Shown piece by piece: positions 8,489 to 18,367 of a stretch of 64,000 nt of DNA. The DNA lies in the NCBI RefSeq assembly GCF_947258575.1, contig NZ_CAMYIV010000010.1:62001-126000 (forward strand), in the 5' to 3' direction. This DNA comes from an uncultured Alcanivorax sp. Lineage in GTDB: Bacteria > Pseudomonadota > Gammaproteobacteria > Pseudomonadales > Alcanivoracaceae. The first letter of the stretch is position 1. Every line of letters begins with the position of its first letter. The position numbers were made by a program, and so were the translations under genes. The notes under the pieces are model-generated. The model was given only the letters and a program-made list of their open reading frames with translations, made no database searches and was not told the origin of the DNA.

Positions 8489-9553
8489 ATGACCCTGCTC
8501 ATCACCGGCGCCACCGGCTTTATCGGCCGCCATGTCTGCGCTCAGTTAACCCAACACCACGATATCCTGGCGGTATTGCGCCAGCCTGGCAGCCAGCTTC
8601 CCGTCCTGCGCCAACAGGTCAATGCCCTGGGCGGGCAGGGCGAGCGCCTGCAGGCGGTGCAAGGAGACCTGGATTTACCCGGCCTGGGCCTGCCGGAGGA
8701 TCTCGCTGCCCCTCAGGCCATCATTCATCTGGGCGCACGCTTCGCCTGGCAACTGGATCGCGAGACCGCCCAGCGCACCAATGTGGCCGGCAGCCTGGCG
8801 GTGGCCGAGCTGGCCCGCCGCCATGGCAGCCGCCTGGTGTTTATCAGTGGCTTCATGCTGGAGAACCGGGAGCATCTGCAACGACTGGGTATCACCAGCG
8901 ACGCCCCGGATCAGGTGGACTGGCAGCACGTCTACCGCCGGGCCGGCGGTTATGAAGCCAGCAAACTGGAAGCGGCAATCCGGGTACGGGCGCTGGCGGC
9001 AACCGATGCGCTGGATCTGGTCGAAGTGCAACCCGCTACCGTCGCCGGCCACAGCCATAGCGGCGCCCTGGATAGTACCCAGCCGCTATTTGCGCTGCTC
9101 GACAACCTGGCTCGGGGGCGAATGGCCATGGTCCCGGGCAGCCCGGATCACTGGCTACCGCTGGTGGCCGTGGATCATCTGGCGGCACTGATTGCCGTGG
9201 CCGCCACCGCTGACAGCGCCCCACCGCGGCTACTGGCCCTGGACCCGACCACGCCCAACCTGCAGGGCCTGCTGGCCATCGCCGCCAAGATACTGGGCCG
9301 GCGGGCACCGCAGCGACACTTGCCGATACCGGTACTGGCGGCATTACTGCGTCTGCCGGGGATGCCAAGGCTGATGAACACCTGGCCGGAGGCGTTGCAC
9401 TTTATCCAGCCCACCCGTTTTGACACCACCGACACCGACCATTTTCTGGACCAGCAGGGCCTGGCACGCCCTGCCATGGAGGCGGTTATTGCCCACAGCG
9501 CCCGCTGGTACCAGCAATACCGTCGCAATCTGCCCGATGCACAACCGGCCTGA
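8489..9553 (+). CDS. NAD-dependent epimerase/dehydratase family protein (extended SDR)
   Basis: The 354-residue protein opens with the nucleotide-binding TGATGFIGRHV motif (residues 6-16) and has the SDR catalytic pair in YEASK (about residue 153). It belongs to the extended or atypical SDR group that acts on nucleotide sugars, flavonoid-like ketones or steroid-type substrates; the substrate is not readable here. It is divergent from the MerR regulator and probably activated by it. The next gene, coaD, starts 96 bases downstream and appears to have its own leader. Confidence 0.85.
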   Translation: MTLLITGATGFIGRHVCAQLTQHHDILAVLRQPGSQLPVLRQQVNALGGQGERLQAVQGDLDLPGLGLPEDLAAPQAIIHLGARFAWQLDRETAQRTNVAGSLAVAELARRHGSRLVFISGFMLENREHLQRLGITSDAPDQVDWQHVYRRAGGYEASKLEAAIRVRALAATDALDLVEVQPATVAGHSHSGALDSTQPLFALLDNLARGRMAMVPGSPDHWLPLVAVDHLAALIAVAATADSAPPRLLALDPTTPNLQGLLAIAAKILGRRAPQRHLPIPVLAALLRLPGMPRLMNTWPEALHFIQPTRFDTTDTDHFLDQQGLARPAMEAVIAHSARWYQQYRRNLPDAQPA

Positions 9554-10144
<591 letters not shown>

Positions 10145-10292
10145 AGGCAGCCGACAACGCCAGTCAGCCCCTGCGTGACAGCCAGGCCAAGCCCGCGAAC
10201 CGGAACCAGTCGCGGGTAGCGACTTTTCAGAAGCGGTAGCCTTGGATCGCGTTGTCAGGATAGCCACTCAATAACAATAACGCTGACAGCCC

Positions 10293-10375
10293 CTGTAGGA
10301 GCGGCGCTTGAGGCGCGAAGCGTACCCGGGAAACCTTCCACGAACAGATTCGCGCCTCAAGCGGCGCTCCTACAG
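10293..10375. repeat. REPIN, GTAGGAGCGGCG class
   Basis: Inverted 27-bp arms (10293-10319 and 10349-10375) agree except for one position and are closely related to the pair at 3142-3294. The element ends 18 bases before the ggt ribosome binding site, so it lies in the ggt leader. Confidence 0.85.
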
Positions 10376-10403
10376 AAAATATCCGCATCCACGGAGGAAC
10401 CCC

Positions 10404-12077
10404 ATGCGCATTTTGCTCTCCTTGCTACTGCTGATCACCGTCAGCGCCCAGGCCGCCGGGCCGGGCAAGAACGCGGTAGCGAGTGCTCACCCACTGGCCA
10501 CCGAAGCCGGCATGGAGATCCTCGAGAAAGGCGGCAATGCCTACGATGCGGCCATCGCCGTGGCGGCGGCTCTGGCCGTGGTGGAACCTTACTCGGCGGG
10601 CATGGGCGGCGGCGGTTTCTGGCTACTGCACCGGGAAGGTGACGGTCTGCAGACCTTCGTGGATGCCCGGGAAACCGCCCCGGACGCCGCCATCCCCACC
10701 ATGTACCAGGATCGCGATGGCAAGGTCGTACGCGACTGGGCACTGAACGGCCCCAGCGCCGCCGGCATCCCCGGCCAGGCTGCCGCCTTTGTGCACCTGG
10801 CGGACAACTACGGCAAGCTGCCCCTGAAGACCTCCCTGGCCCCTGCCATCCGGCTGGCCAAAGACGGCTTCGAGGTGGAAGCGCATTACCGCAAACTGGC
10901 CGGTTACCGGGAGGATGTGCTCAACCGCTTCCCCGAAGCCGCCGCCATCTTCCTGCACAACGGCAAGGTGCCCCCCGCGGGCCATGTGATCAAGCAACCG
11001 GATCTGGCGCGGGTACTGACCCTGCTGGCCGAGAAGGGCAAGGCCGGCTTCTATCAGGGCGAGGTGGCCCAACAACTGGTGGAGGGCGTGGAGCAGGCCG
11101 GGGGTATCTGGACCCTGGACGACCTGGCCAACTACGACGTGATTGAGCGCTCACCCACCGTTAGCACCTTCAAAAATGCCCGTATCGTGTCTGCACCACC
11201 GCCCTCCGCCGGCGGCATCGTGATGGGCCAGGCCCTCAATATCCTCAGCCAGTTCGATGGCGAACCGGACACCCACCTGATCGTGGAAGCCATGCGCCGG
11301 GCCTACCAGGATCGGGCCCGCTACCTGGGTGATCCGGACTTTGTGGATATCCCTGTGGATAAGCTGTTGAGCAGCGATTATGCCAAGCAGCGGGCCAGCA
11401 CCATCAACCCGGACGAGGCCACTCCCAGCCACACTCTGGGCGAGCCGCTCACCGTGGAAGAGGGTTTCCACACCACCCACCTGTCGGTACTGGACAAGGC
11501 CGGTAACCGGGTCGCCGCTACCCTGAGCATCAACCTGCCCTTCGGCAGCGGCTTCGTGGCCCCGGGCACCGGTGTGTTGCTTAACAACGAAATGGACGAC
11601 TTCTCCGCCAAACCCGGCGTCCCCAACGCCTATGGTCTGGTGGGTAGCGAGGCCAACGCCATTGCCCCCGGCAAGCGCCCTCTGTCGTCCATGAGTCCCA
11701 CCTTCGTGGAATTCGACGACCGCGTGGCCATCCTCGGCACCCCCGGCGGCAGCCGTATCATCACCATGGTCATGCTCGGCGTGCTGGAAGCGGCCAACAA
11801 CCAGCCGGTGGACGCCTGGGTCAACCGGGTGCGCTTCCACCACCAGTACCTGCCCGATGAAGTGCAGGCGGAGCCGGAGTTTGTCGGCAGCGAAGCGGCC
11901 AAGGAATTGATGCTGCGCGGCCACCATGTGGTCTCCACCGGCCGCGACTATGGCAACATGCAGGCGATCCTGTGGCGCAAAGGCAGCAATGAGGTCAGCG
12001 CCGCCAGCGACCCGCGCGGGATTGGCAGCGCCCAGGTAAGCGGGCAGGCCGTGCTGAAGAAAACCGGCACGGATTAA
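10404..12077 (+). CDS. ggt: Gamma-glutamyltransferase precursor
   Basis: The 557-residue enzyme cleaves and transfers gamma-glutamyl groups from glutathione in the periplasm. The N-terminus (MRILLSLLLLITVSAQAAGPG) is a signal peptide. The family is made as a proenzyme that self-cleaves before a threonine. Here the site is Thr357 in TTHLSVLDKAGN, aligning with the E. coli small-subunit start TTHYSVVD. The glycine-rich PLSSMSPT and GTPGGSRI motifs are also present. The start at 10404 follows a GGAGG site; the upstream frame only covers the REPIN. Confidence 0.93.
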   Translation: MRILLSLLLLITVSAQAAGPGKNAVASAHPLATEAGMEILEKGGNAYDAAIAVAAALAVVEPYSAGMGGGGFWLLHREGDGLQTFVDARETAPDAAIPTMYQDRDGKVVRDWALNGPSAAGIPGQAAAFVHLADNYGKLPLKTSLAPAIRLAKDGFEVEAHYRKLAGYREDVLNRFPEAAAIFLHNGKVPPAGHVIKQPDLARVLTLLAEKGKAGFYQGEVAQQLVEGVEQAGGIWTLDDLANYDVIERSPTVSTFKNARIVSAPPPSAGGIVMGQALNILSQFDGEPDTHLIVEAMRRAYQDRARYLGDPDFVDIPVDKLLSSDYAKQRASTINPDEATPSHTLGEPLTVEEGFHTTHLSVLDKAGNRVAATLSINLPFGSGFVAPGTGVLLNNEMDDFSAKPGVPNAYGLVGSEANAIAPGKRPLSSMSPTFVEFDDRVAILGTPGGSRIITMVMLGVLEAANNQPVDAWVNRVRFHHQYLPDEVQAEPEFVGSEAAKELMLRGHHVVSTGRDYGNMQAILWRKGSNEVSAASDPRGIGSAQVSGQAVLKKTGTD

Positions 12078-12098
12078 GGCTGACCAGGAGCTGATGCT

Positions 12099-12296
12099 GT
12101 GAAAGGAATCTTGCTGTTTACCGCCGCCATACTGCTTTGCGCCTGCAGCGAGAAAGCGGTCTATGACAACATCCAGCTCAACAACCGCCTCCAGTGCGAC
12201 AAGGTGCCACTGTCGGAATACGACGACTGCATGTCCCGCGCCGGCAAGCCCTATGAGGACTATGAGCGGGAGCGCCAGGAAGCCGCTGGCTCCTGA
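12099..12296 (+). CDS. Small lipoprotein of unknown function
   Basis: This 65-residue protein starts at a GTG eight bases after a CCAGGAG site. It has a short signal peptide with a lipobox-like LLCAC ending at about residue 16, and a charged mature part with two further cysteines (LQCDKVPLSEYDDCMSRAGK). These could form a disulfide. It lies 21 bases after ggt and is probably cotranscribed. Similar small Cys-containing lipoproteins occur in marine gammaproteobacteria, but I know of no function. Confidence 0.65.
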   Translation: MKGILLFTAAILLCACSEKAVYDNIQLNNRLQCDKVPLSEYDDCMSRAGKPYEDYERERQEAAGS

Positions 12297-12386
12297 TGGC
12301 TGCGCCCATGGGGTGCTCGCAAACGGTAGCGACACCCCCGTTTTCCGGTTAGCGTTGTGCTTTTGGTGACGGCACCCGGAGCCCCT

Positions 12387-13421
12387 ATGACGCCCCTCTT
12401 TGATACCGCGTTTCCGCTGATCCAGGCGCCCATGGCCGGCGTCCAGGACTGGCGCCTGGCAGCGGCGGTGTGTGAGGCCGGCGGTCTTGGATCAGTGCCG
12501 GCGGGGATGCTCAATATCCAGGGGCTGGAAGAACAACTGACGCAACTGTCCGCGGCCACCGCCAAACCCTGGAATGTGAATTTTTTCTGTCACAGGCCAC
12601 CCACGCCGGATCCGCTCGGCGAGCAACGCTGGGTGGAAACCCTGCAGCCGTTCTATGAAGAGTTCGCAGCGGATGCCGCCGCCATTCCCCATGGCCCTTC
12701 CCGCCAGCCCTTCGACCAGGATTGCGCCACAGTGCTGGAGCGATTTCGCCCGGCGGTGGTGAGCTTCCATTACGGCTTGCCGGAAGCCGCCTTGCTGGAC
12801 CGGGTCAAGGCCACCGGTGCCAAAGTGTTGTCCAGCGCCACCACGGTGGAAGAAGCCCTCTGGCTGGCAGACAACGGCGCCGATGGGGTGATTGCCCAGG
12901 GGCTGGAAGCCGGCGGCCATCGTGGCCATTTCCTCAATGACGACCTCAGCCTGCAGCAGGGAACCGTCAGCTTGCTGCCGCAGATTCGCGATGCCATTTC
13001 CCTGCCGGTGATCGCCGCCGGCGGCATTGCCACACCGGCAGGGGTCAAGGCCGCCCGTGCGCTGGGCGCCTCAGCTGTTCAAGTAGGCACGGCCTATCTG
13101 CTGTGCCCGCAGGCCACCACCAAAGGGGTGCATCGGCAGTGGCTGCAGAGTGACCGTGCCCGTCATACGGCTCTGACCACGGTATTTTCCGGGCGCCCGG
13201 CCCGGGGAATAATCAACCGGTTGATGGCAACAGTAGGCACGATGCCGGAGACAGCCCCGGCCTTCCCGCTGGCGGGCAACGCCATTGGCCCGTTGCGAGC
13301 CGCTGCGGAAGCCCAGGGCAGCGGTGACTGCTCACCGTTGTGGGCAGGGCAGTTTGCCAGTGCTTGCCGGGATGTATCGGCAGTAGAAGTGACCCGGTGG
13401 CTGGCCGAAGGCTGGAGTTAG
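12387..13421 (+). CDS. Nitronate monooxygenase-type FMN oxidoreductase
   Basis: The 344-residue protein shows the 2-nitropropane dioxygenase/NMO fold: an N-terminal FPLIQAPMAGV strand, AGGLGSVPAGML, and the FMN phosphate-binding region VIAAGGIATPAGVKAARALGA with QVGTAYLLC. A catalytic-type histidine occurs in AGGHRG. Family members oxidise alkyl nitronates such as propionate-3-nitronate, although some are other NAD(P)H:quinone or enoyl reductases. The start at 12387 (MTPLFDTAF) places the FMN strand at the usual distance. It lies 90 bases after the small lipoprotein. Confidence 0.85.
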   Translation: MTPLFDTAFPLIQAPMAGVQDWRLAAAVCEAGGLGSVPAGMLNIQGLEEQLTQLSAATAKPWNVNFFCHRPPTPDPLGEQRWVETLQPFYEEFAADAAAIPHGPSRQPFDQDCATVLERFRPAVVSFHYGLPEAALLDRVKATGAKVLSSATTVEEALWLADNGADGVIAQGLEAGGHRGHFLNDDLSLQQGTVSLLPQIRDAISLPVIAAGGIATPAGVKAARALGASAVQVGTAYLLCPQATTKGVHRQWLQSDRARHTALTTVFSGRPARGIINRLMATVGTMPETAPAFPLAGNAIGPLRAAAEAQGSGDCSPLWAGQFASACRDVSAVEVTRWLAEGWS

Positions 13422-13428
13422 TTTTTAC

Positions 13429-13492
13429 GTAGGAGCTATGCTTGCATGGCGAAGAATTCAGAACCTGTTCGCCATGCAAGCATCGCTCCTAC
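13429..13492. repeat. REPIN, GTAGGAGCTATGCTTGCATG class
   Basis: Inverted 25-bp arms (13429-13453 and 13468-13492) differ at one position and surround a 14-base loop. The same class appears at 20345-20370, 32456-32521 and 49041-49065. This copy follows the NMO gene closely and could protect its transcript end. Confidence 0.85.
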
Positions 13493-13637
13493 AGAAAACC
13501 CGGCAGGGCCGCTTCTCCTATGGCCCGATTTAACCTTGCAGGTTGTGGGGCAGCGGTCAGAATCGACATCCTGTTTACCGGCCAGGCCGGTGTGAGATTT
13601 GCCCGGCCCGTTGCCGGGCCCTAGCGGAGTGCTTTTC

Positions 13638-14057
13638 ATGCAGCGTATCGAGATTACCAAGACCTTCCCGTTTTCCGTGGACAAGCTGTTCGACTTTCTC
13701 AGTGACCACGAGAACCTGGAAGTGATTTTCGCCCCAGCCAAGATCAAGCGGGTTAAGCCCGGCATCGACAGCCCCAACGGCGTGGGCTCCACCCGCCGTA
13801 TGCGCATCCTGATCGCGCCGCCGTTCGAAGAAACGGTCACCAAGGTGGTCCCCAACGAGCTGATCGAATACAAGATCAGCAAGGGCAGCCCGCTGAAGAA
13901 CCACAAGGGCACCATGCGCTTTTCCGAAAACGGCAATGGCGGCAGCCAGCTTCATTACGTAATTGAGTTCGAAGGCAAACTGCCACTGCTTGGCCCGGTG
14001 GTAAAAGCCGGTCTGGGTCAGGCCATCAGCCGCGGCCTGAACAAGCTGAAGCTGTAA
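13638..14057 (+). CDS. SRPBCC family (START/polyketide-cyclase-like) protein
   Basis: The 139-residue protein has the small SRPBCC layout: an N-terminal strand and helix (RIEITKTFPFSVDKLFDFLSD) and a central strand set ending in a long C-terminal helix (GPVVKAGLGQAISRGLNKLK). Such proteins bind hydrophobic ligands in an internal cavity. The ligand is not known. The ATG at 13638 is preceded by CGGAG. It stands alone between two REP elements. Confidence 0.8.
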   Translation: MQRIEITKTFPFSVDKLFDFLSDHENLEVIFAPAKIKRVKPGIDSPNGVGSTRRMRILIAPPFEETVTKVVPNELIEYKISKGSPLKNHKGTMRFSENGNGGSQLHYVIEFEGKLPLLGPVVKAGLGQAISRGLNKLKL

Positions 14058-14068
14058 GGCAGCACTCT

Positions 14069-14115
14069 GTAGGAGCCATGCTCGCATGGCGAACCCTCTT
14101 AGCATGGCTCCTACA
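14069..14115. repeat. Shortened REP pair
   Basis: TGTAGGAGCCATGCT (14069-14083) pairs exactly with AGCATGGCTCCTACA (14101-14115). This looks like the GTAGGAGCTATGC class with part of one arm lost. It directly follows the SRPBCC gene. Confidence 0.75.
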
Positions 14116-14130
14116 CGGGCTTTCAGACAT

Positions 14131-14171
14131 AAAAAAACGCCGACACCCTTGCTTGCACAGATGTCGGCGTT
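14131..14171 (-). terminator. Intrinsic terminator of the TonB receptor gene
   Basis: On the minus strand AACGCCGACA pairs with TGTCGGCGTT (14136-14145 and 14162-14171), followed by a run of T (complement of the A-run at 14131-14137). Confidence 0.85.
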
Positions 14172-14197
14172 AAACGGTTGCTACAGTGATTAAGTAG

Positions 14198-16318
14198 CTA
14201 GAACGTATAGTTCAGGCTCAGGTTTGCGTTGGTCGGTGGGCCGTAATAGCTCTGACCAAAGTAACGCAGACTGCTCAGATATTTTTCGTCGGTCACATTG
14301 TTAACCCGCAATTTGGCATTGAAGTGGTCAGTAAAGTCATACCCGGCCATCAGGTTAACCAATGCATAACTCTCCTGTTTCGTTTCGTTGCCACCGCTAG
14401 TGTTGGTCACACGGCTCTGCCAGTTAACGGTCATTCCCACTTTCAGCTTCTTCAGTCCGACCGGGCGATACGTAGTAGCCACTGTAAAGGTTTCTTCAGG
14501 AATGTAGGTTCTCAGCGCATTCCCTTTATCATCGTCCTCGATATCCAGGTAGGAATAGCCGGCAGTGATATTCCAGTCATTCAGAATCTCGCCGGACACT
14601 TCCGCTTCATAGCCGCCGCTGTCGAAGTCCTCTCCACGGAATTCCGCTTGTGGTTGGTTGCTGGGGATTTGCTCAGCCACATTTTTTTGTTCCGTTTCAA
14701 ATGCTACCAAAGAGGTGTTCAGTCGACCCTGGAACCATTCGCTCTTCAGCCCATATTCAATATTTACACCCTCAACCGGATCCAGACGGTCACCATTCGG
14801 CGTCAGTTCCGTTTGCGGATTGAAGATAGTGGTATAGCTGGTATACAGAGAGTGCTGTTCAGTAAGATCCAGGATCACGCCGGCATAGGGAACCAGTTCG
14901 GATGCACTGCTGGTGCGTGAAGCGCCGTAGGCTTCGCCCTCGCTTTCCACGTCCTGATAACGGGCACCAAGCACCGCTGTCAGCGGATCAGCCAGATTCA
15001 GGCGGGTGGCCAGATAACCCCCCAGGTACCGATCGACCCAGTCACTGCCTTCTTGCTCCCCGTCAAAGGCTGGCTCAGGGAAGTCCCCGGTGAATACTTG
15101 CTCCGAGTCAATCGGTGTAAAGCGCGAACCGCCGAAATCAGCAAAGAAGGACATTTCTTTCGGCCGGACTTTGCCACGGTTAAAGCCGATGACCATTTCA
15201 TGCACACGGCCACCGACCTCATAGGGGCCCCGGGCAGACAGATCAACGGTTTCCTGGCGTTCATAACTCTGGAACTTGCTGGGGTAGGCAAACATGCCAT
15301 CCAGATCACGGGTGGGATTACCGAAGAGATAAAGCAACTTCGAGTCACCTTCCCATTTACGGTACTGGTAGACCGCTTTCCCTTCCCAGCCATTATCAAA
15401 TTGCTGGGCCAGCTCGACAAAGGCATCTTCCTTGACCGTATCCCAGAAGGCCCAATCCGCCCCGGTACTGGTAGAGGTGCTAAAGTCAGTGGGGGTGCCA
15501 TCTGCGTAGAACAGCGGCAAGGAGCCCCACATATTCTGGTCCGCTTTGTCTTCCTGACGAGAATAGCCAACGGTGAACAAGGTGTTATCGGTCAGATCCG
15601 CTTCAACAACACCATAGAGGACGCCACGCTCTTTTTCATAACGGTCCAGATAGGAATTGCCATCCCGGTACGCGGTCACCACACGAGCCCGGACATTATC
15701 AGTCAGGCTGCCAGACACATCGCCATCGGCGCGGTAGGTATCCCAGGACCCTCCGGTCAAGCCCACAGACGCCTGACTATCACGGGTGGGGCGCTTGCGG
15801 ACAAAATTCACCACCGCGGAAGGCTCACCCGCCCCGGTCATCAGACCATTGGCACCACGAATCACTTCCACGCGTTCAAATAGCGCGGTATCCAGCTCAC
15901 CTCGCACGCCGGGCCGGCCCGATGGTGAACCCACACCATCATATTTGAACGTATCAATATCAAAACCGCGGGCATTGTATTCAGCCCGGTCGGTTTCATA
16001 TTTCTGCACGGTAATACCGGTGGTGTTGGCCAACACATCATTAATGGTGTTTTGACCAAAATCATCCATCTCCGTACGCGTGGTGACCGACACGGACTGC
16101 GGGGTTTCCCGCAGGCTCATCGACAGCCCTGTCGCACTGGAGACGGCTCTTTTGGGAGCATAGCTCTCGGTATCATCGGACACCGTTCCCGGTGCGGAGG
16201 CACCGACAGAAATTTCACCCAGTTCATGGGCTGACGTATTCGCCTCATCAGCCAGAAGGCTGGGCGAGAGGATTAACAGCGAAGCATTGACAGCCCCGAT
16301 CAGAATTCGCTTTCCCAT
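14198..16318 (-). CDS. TonB-dependent siderophore receptor
   Basis: The 706-residue outer-membrane protein has a signal peptide (MGKRILIGAVNASLLILSPSLLADE), a plug domain at about residues 60-180 (LRETPQSVSVTTRTEMDDF, RGANGLMTGAGEPSAVVNF) and a beta barrel ending in the terminal phenylalanine (LSLNYTF). Plug motifs are like those of FhuE/FpvA-type ferric hydroxamate or mixed siderophore receptors; no N-terminal signalling domain is present. A strong promoter overlapped by a Fur-like box precedes it. No siderophore biosynthesis genes lie nearby, so it probably imports xenosiderophores. Confidence 0.92.
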   Translation of the reverse strand: MGKRILIGAVNASLLILSPSLLADEANTSAHELGEISVGASAPGTVSDDTESYAPKRAVSSATGLSMSLRETPQSVSVTTRTEMDDFGQNTINDVLANTTGITVQKYETDRAEYNARGFDIDTFKYDGVGSPSGRPGVRGELDTALFERVEVIRGANGLMTGAGEPSAVVNFVRKRPTRDSQASVGLTGGSWDTYRADGDVSGSLTDNVRARVVTAYRDGNSYLDRYEKERGVLYGVVEADLTDNTLFTVGYSRQEDKADQNMWGSLPLFYADGTPTDFSTSTSTGADWAFWDTVKEDAFVELAQQFDNGWEGKAVYQYRKWEGDSKLLYLFGNPTRDLDGMFAYPSKFQSYERQETVDLSARGPYEVGGRVHEMVIGFNRGKVRPKEMSFFADFGGSRFTPIDSEQVFTGDFPEPAFDGEQEGSDWVDRYLGGYLATRLNLADPLTAVLGARYQDVESEGEAYGASRTSSASELVPYAGVILDLTEQHSLYTSYTTIFNPQTELTPNGDRLDPVEGVNIEYGLKSEWFQGRLNTSLVAFETEQKNVAEQIPSNQPQAEFRGEDFDSGGYEAEVSGEILNDWNITAGYSYLDIEDDDKGNALRTYIPEETFTVATTYRPVGLKKLKVGMTVNWQSRVTNTSGGNETKQESYALVNLMAGYDFTDHFNAKLRVNNVTDEKYLSSLRYFGQSYYGPPTNANLSLNYTF

Positions 16319-16407
16319 TGAAGACCCCAGTCAGTTCAAACACATATCGGCCCCGCAGGCAGAAAGGTCGCTGCCCCCACAACACCGTGAGCCGAAACTG
16401 ACGAAGG

Positions 16408-16436
16408 ATCATAATGATTTTGATAACCGTTCTCAA
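16408..16436 (-). promoter_or_regulatory. Promoter with Fur box for the TonB receptor
   Basis: On the minus strand TTGAGA (16436-16431) and TATGAT (16413-16408) are separated by exactly 17 bases. A Fur-like 7-1-7 dyad, TGAGAACGGTTATCA, covers 16421-16435 between and across these elements. Repression by iron-loaded Fur is inferred. Confidence 0.75.
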
Positions 16437-16441
16437 TAGCG

Positions 16442-18214
16442 TTATCGACTATTGCCGTCATCCTGGGAAAGCAGAGACTGCAGTTCCGCACGCCCACGCT
16501 GGTTGGCCTCAACCAACTTTTCACCATCGTCCTGGTGTTCCACCTGCTCACGCAGCAGGTTTTCGTCCAGGTCGCGGAAACTGCGCACCAGATCGATGGC
16601 AGTGGATTCCGGCACGCCCAGTTGCATCAACGTCAGCCGGGTACTGAGCAGGGCGGACTCGAAGGTTTCGCGGATCACCTGCTCCACCCCCAGCGCATGA
16701 AGTTTGTAGGCGTGGAACCGGTCCCGGGCCCGCGCCACGATAGTCACGTCAGGGAAATGATGGCGTACCAGCTCCGCCGCTTTCAGCGACGCATCCACGT
16801 CGTCCACAGCCAGCACCATGACTTTGGCGTGTTCCAGGCCAGCGTTGCGCAACAGGTCCAGGCGAGTCACATCGCCGAAGTACACTTCGTTGCCGTAGCG
16901 GCGCAGCATGTCAATTTCGTCCGGGTCGGAATCCAGCGCGGTGAAGGGAATTTTGCGTGCCACCAGAATACGCGCGGTGATCTGGCCGAAACGGCCCAGC
17001 CCGGCAATCACCACCCGCGGGTGGTGGTCGGGCATATCTTCCGCTTCCAGATCCGGCCGGGAGCTGCTGGTGCGGCGCTCCGGCCACAGCAGGGTCACCA
17101 GTTTTAACAGCAGCGGGGTGGCTGCCATGGACAGGGCCACCACCAGATTGAGCTGACCCACCAGAGTGTTGTCGAGCAGATTCAGCGCCTGGGCCTGGGT
17201 AAACAGCACAAAGGCAAATTCACCACCCTGGCAGAGCAGGATGCCGAACAGGGCGGTATTGCGCCATTCCACCCCGCGTACCCGGCTGATCACCGCCAGG
17301 ACCAGCGCCTTCACGCCCAGCAGTACCAGTAGATACAGCGCAATGTCGCCGGGGTTGTCGACCAGCAGACGCAGATCCATGGTCATGCCGATGGCCAGGA
17401 AGAACAGGCCCAACAGCAGGCTCTTGAAGGGCTGGATATCGGTTTCCAGTTGCTCCCGGTAGGGCGAGTTGGCCAGCAGCACCCCGGCCACAAAGGCCCC
17501 CAGGCCCATGGACAGGCCCAGGTGCTCCATCAGTGCTGCGGCACCCAGCACCAGCATCAACGCACTGGCGATCATCAGTTCCCGGTTGCGCAGTTTGGCC
17601 AGCCACCCCAGCCACGGATTCAGCGCGTATTTACCCGCCAGCACCATGCCCGCCAGCGCCGCCAGCCCCGCCAGCAACTGCGGGCTGTCATCCCCCGCCT
17701 GCGCTCCGGCCAGCAGCGGCAACAGCAGCAGGATCGGGATCACCGCCAGGTCCTGGAACAACAGAATGGAAAACGCCGAACGGCCCTGGGGCGTGCCCAG
17801 CTGGTTGTTCTCCACCAGCATCTGCACCACAAAGGCCGTGGATGACAGCGCCAGGGTAAAGCCGATGGCCAGGCTAACGTTGGTCTCGAAACCCAGCAGC
17901 AGGAAGGCACCGGCCAGCAGCAGGGCACTGAGAATCACCTGGCTGGCACCCAGCCCCACCAGCCGTTGGCGTTGCGCCCACAGCTGTTGCGGCGCCAGTT
18001 CCAGCCCCACCAGAAACAGCATCAGCACCACCCCCAGCTCGGCGAAGTGCAGCACATCGGTGCCGCCGCTGACCAGCGCCAGCCCAAGAGGCCCCACTAC
18101 AATCCCGGCGGCGAGATAGCCAAGAATGCTGCCCAGACCCAATCGCTGGAACAGCGGCAATAACAACAGCGTAGCCGCCAGCAGAACCAGCGCCTGAGAG
18201 AAAAAGCCTTCCAC
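16442..18214 (-). CDS. CPA2 family monovalent cation:proton antiporter (KefB/KefC-like)
   Basis: The 590-residue protein has about twelve membrane segments in residues 1-380, including the family motifs LGYLAAGIVVGP and LFLVGLELAP. A cytoplasmic RCK/TrkA-N domain (RVVIAGLGRFGQITARIL, about residues 400-520) follows, with a charged C-terminal tail. This is the layout of K+ efflux antiporters gated by glutathione or nucleotides. No KefF/KefG-type ancillary oxidoreductase is adjacent. The start is a GTG with an AAGGAG site. It is divergent from the HPP gene. Confidence 0.9.
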   Translation of the reverse strand: MEGFFSQALVLLAATLLLLPLFQRLGLGSILGYLAAGIVVGPLGLALVSGGTDVLHFAELGVVLMLFLVGLELAPQQLWAQRQRLVGLGASQVILSALLLAGAFLLLGFETNVSLAIGFTLALSSTAFVVQMLVENNQLGTPQGRSAFSILLFQDLAVIPILLLLPLLAGAQAGDDSPQLLAGLAALAGMVLAGKYALNPWLGWLAKLRNRELMIASALMLVLGAAALMEHLGLSMGLGAFVAGVLLANSPYREQLETDIQPFKSLLLGLFFLAIGMTMDLRLLVDNPGDIALYLLVLLGVKALVLAVISRVRGVEWRNTALFGILLCQGGEFAFVLFTQAQALNLLDNTLVGQLNLVVALSMAATPLLLKLVTLLWPERRTSSSRPDLEAEDMPDHHPRVVIAGLGRFGQITARILVARKIPFTALDSDPDEIDMLRRYGNEVYFGDVTRLDLLRNAGLEHAKVMVLAVDDVDASLKAAELVRHHFPDVTIVARARDRFHAYKLHALGVEQVIRETFESALLSTRLTLMQLGVPESTAIDLVRSFRDLDENLLREQVEHQDDGEKLVEANQRGRAELQSLLSQDDGNSR

Positions 18215-18367
18215 GGTGATCTCCTTTTTCTGATCCGCTCATGCTAGCGGATTTGCCCATTAGCCGTTGTTAAAAAGCGCTATCGGCCTGGCGTGCACCA
18301 AAATTGCTCAACCATTACCAAAGCCTTACCATGCGCGCTCTTTATTCGCCCCGGAATAGTGCACGAG

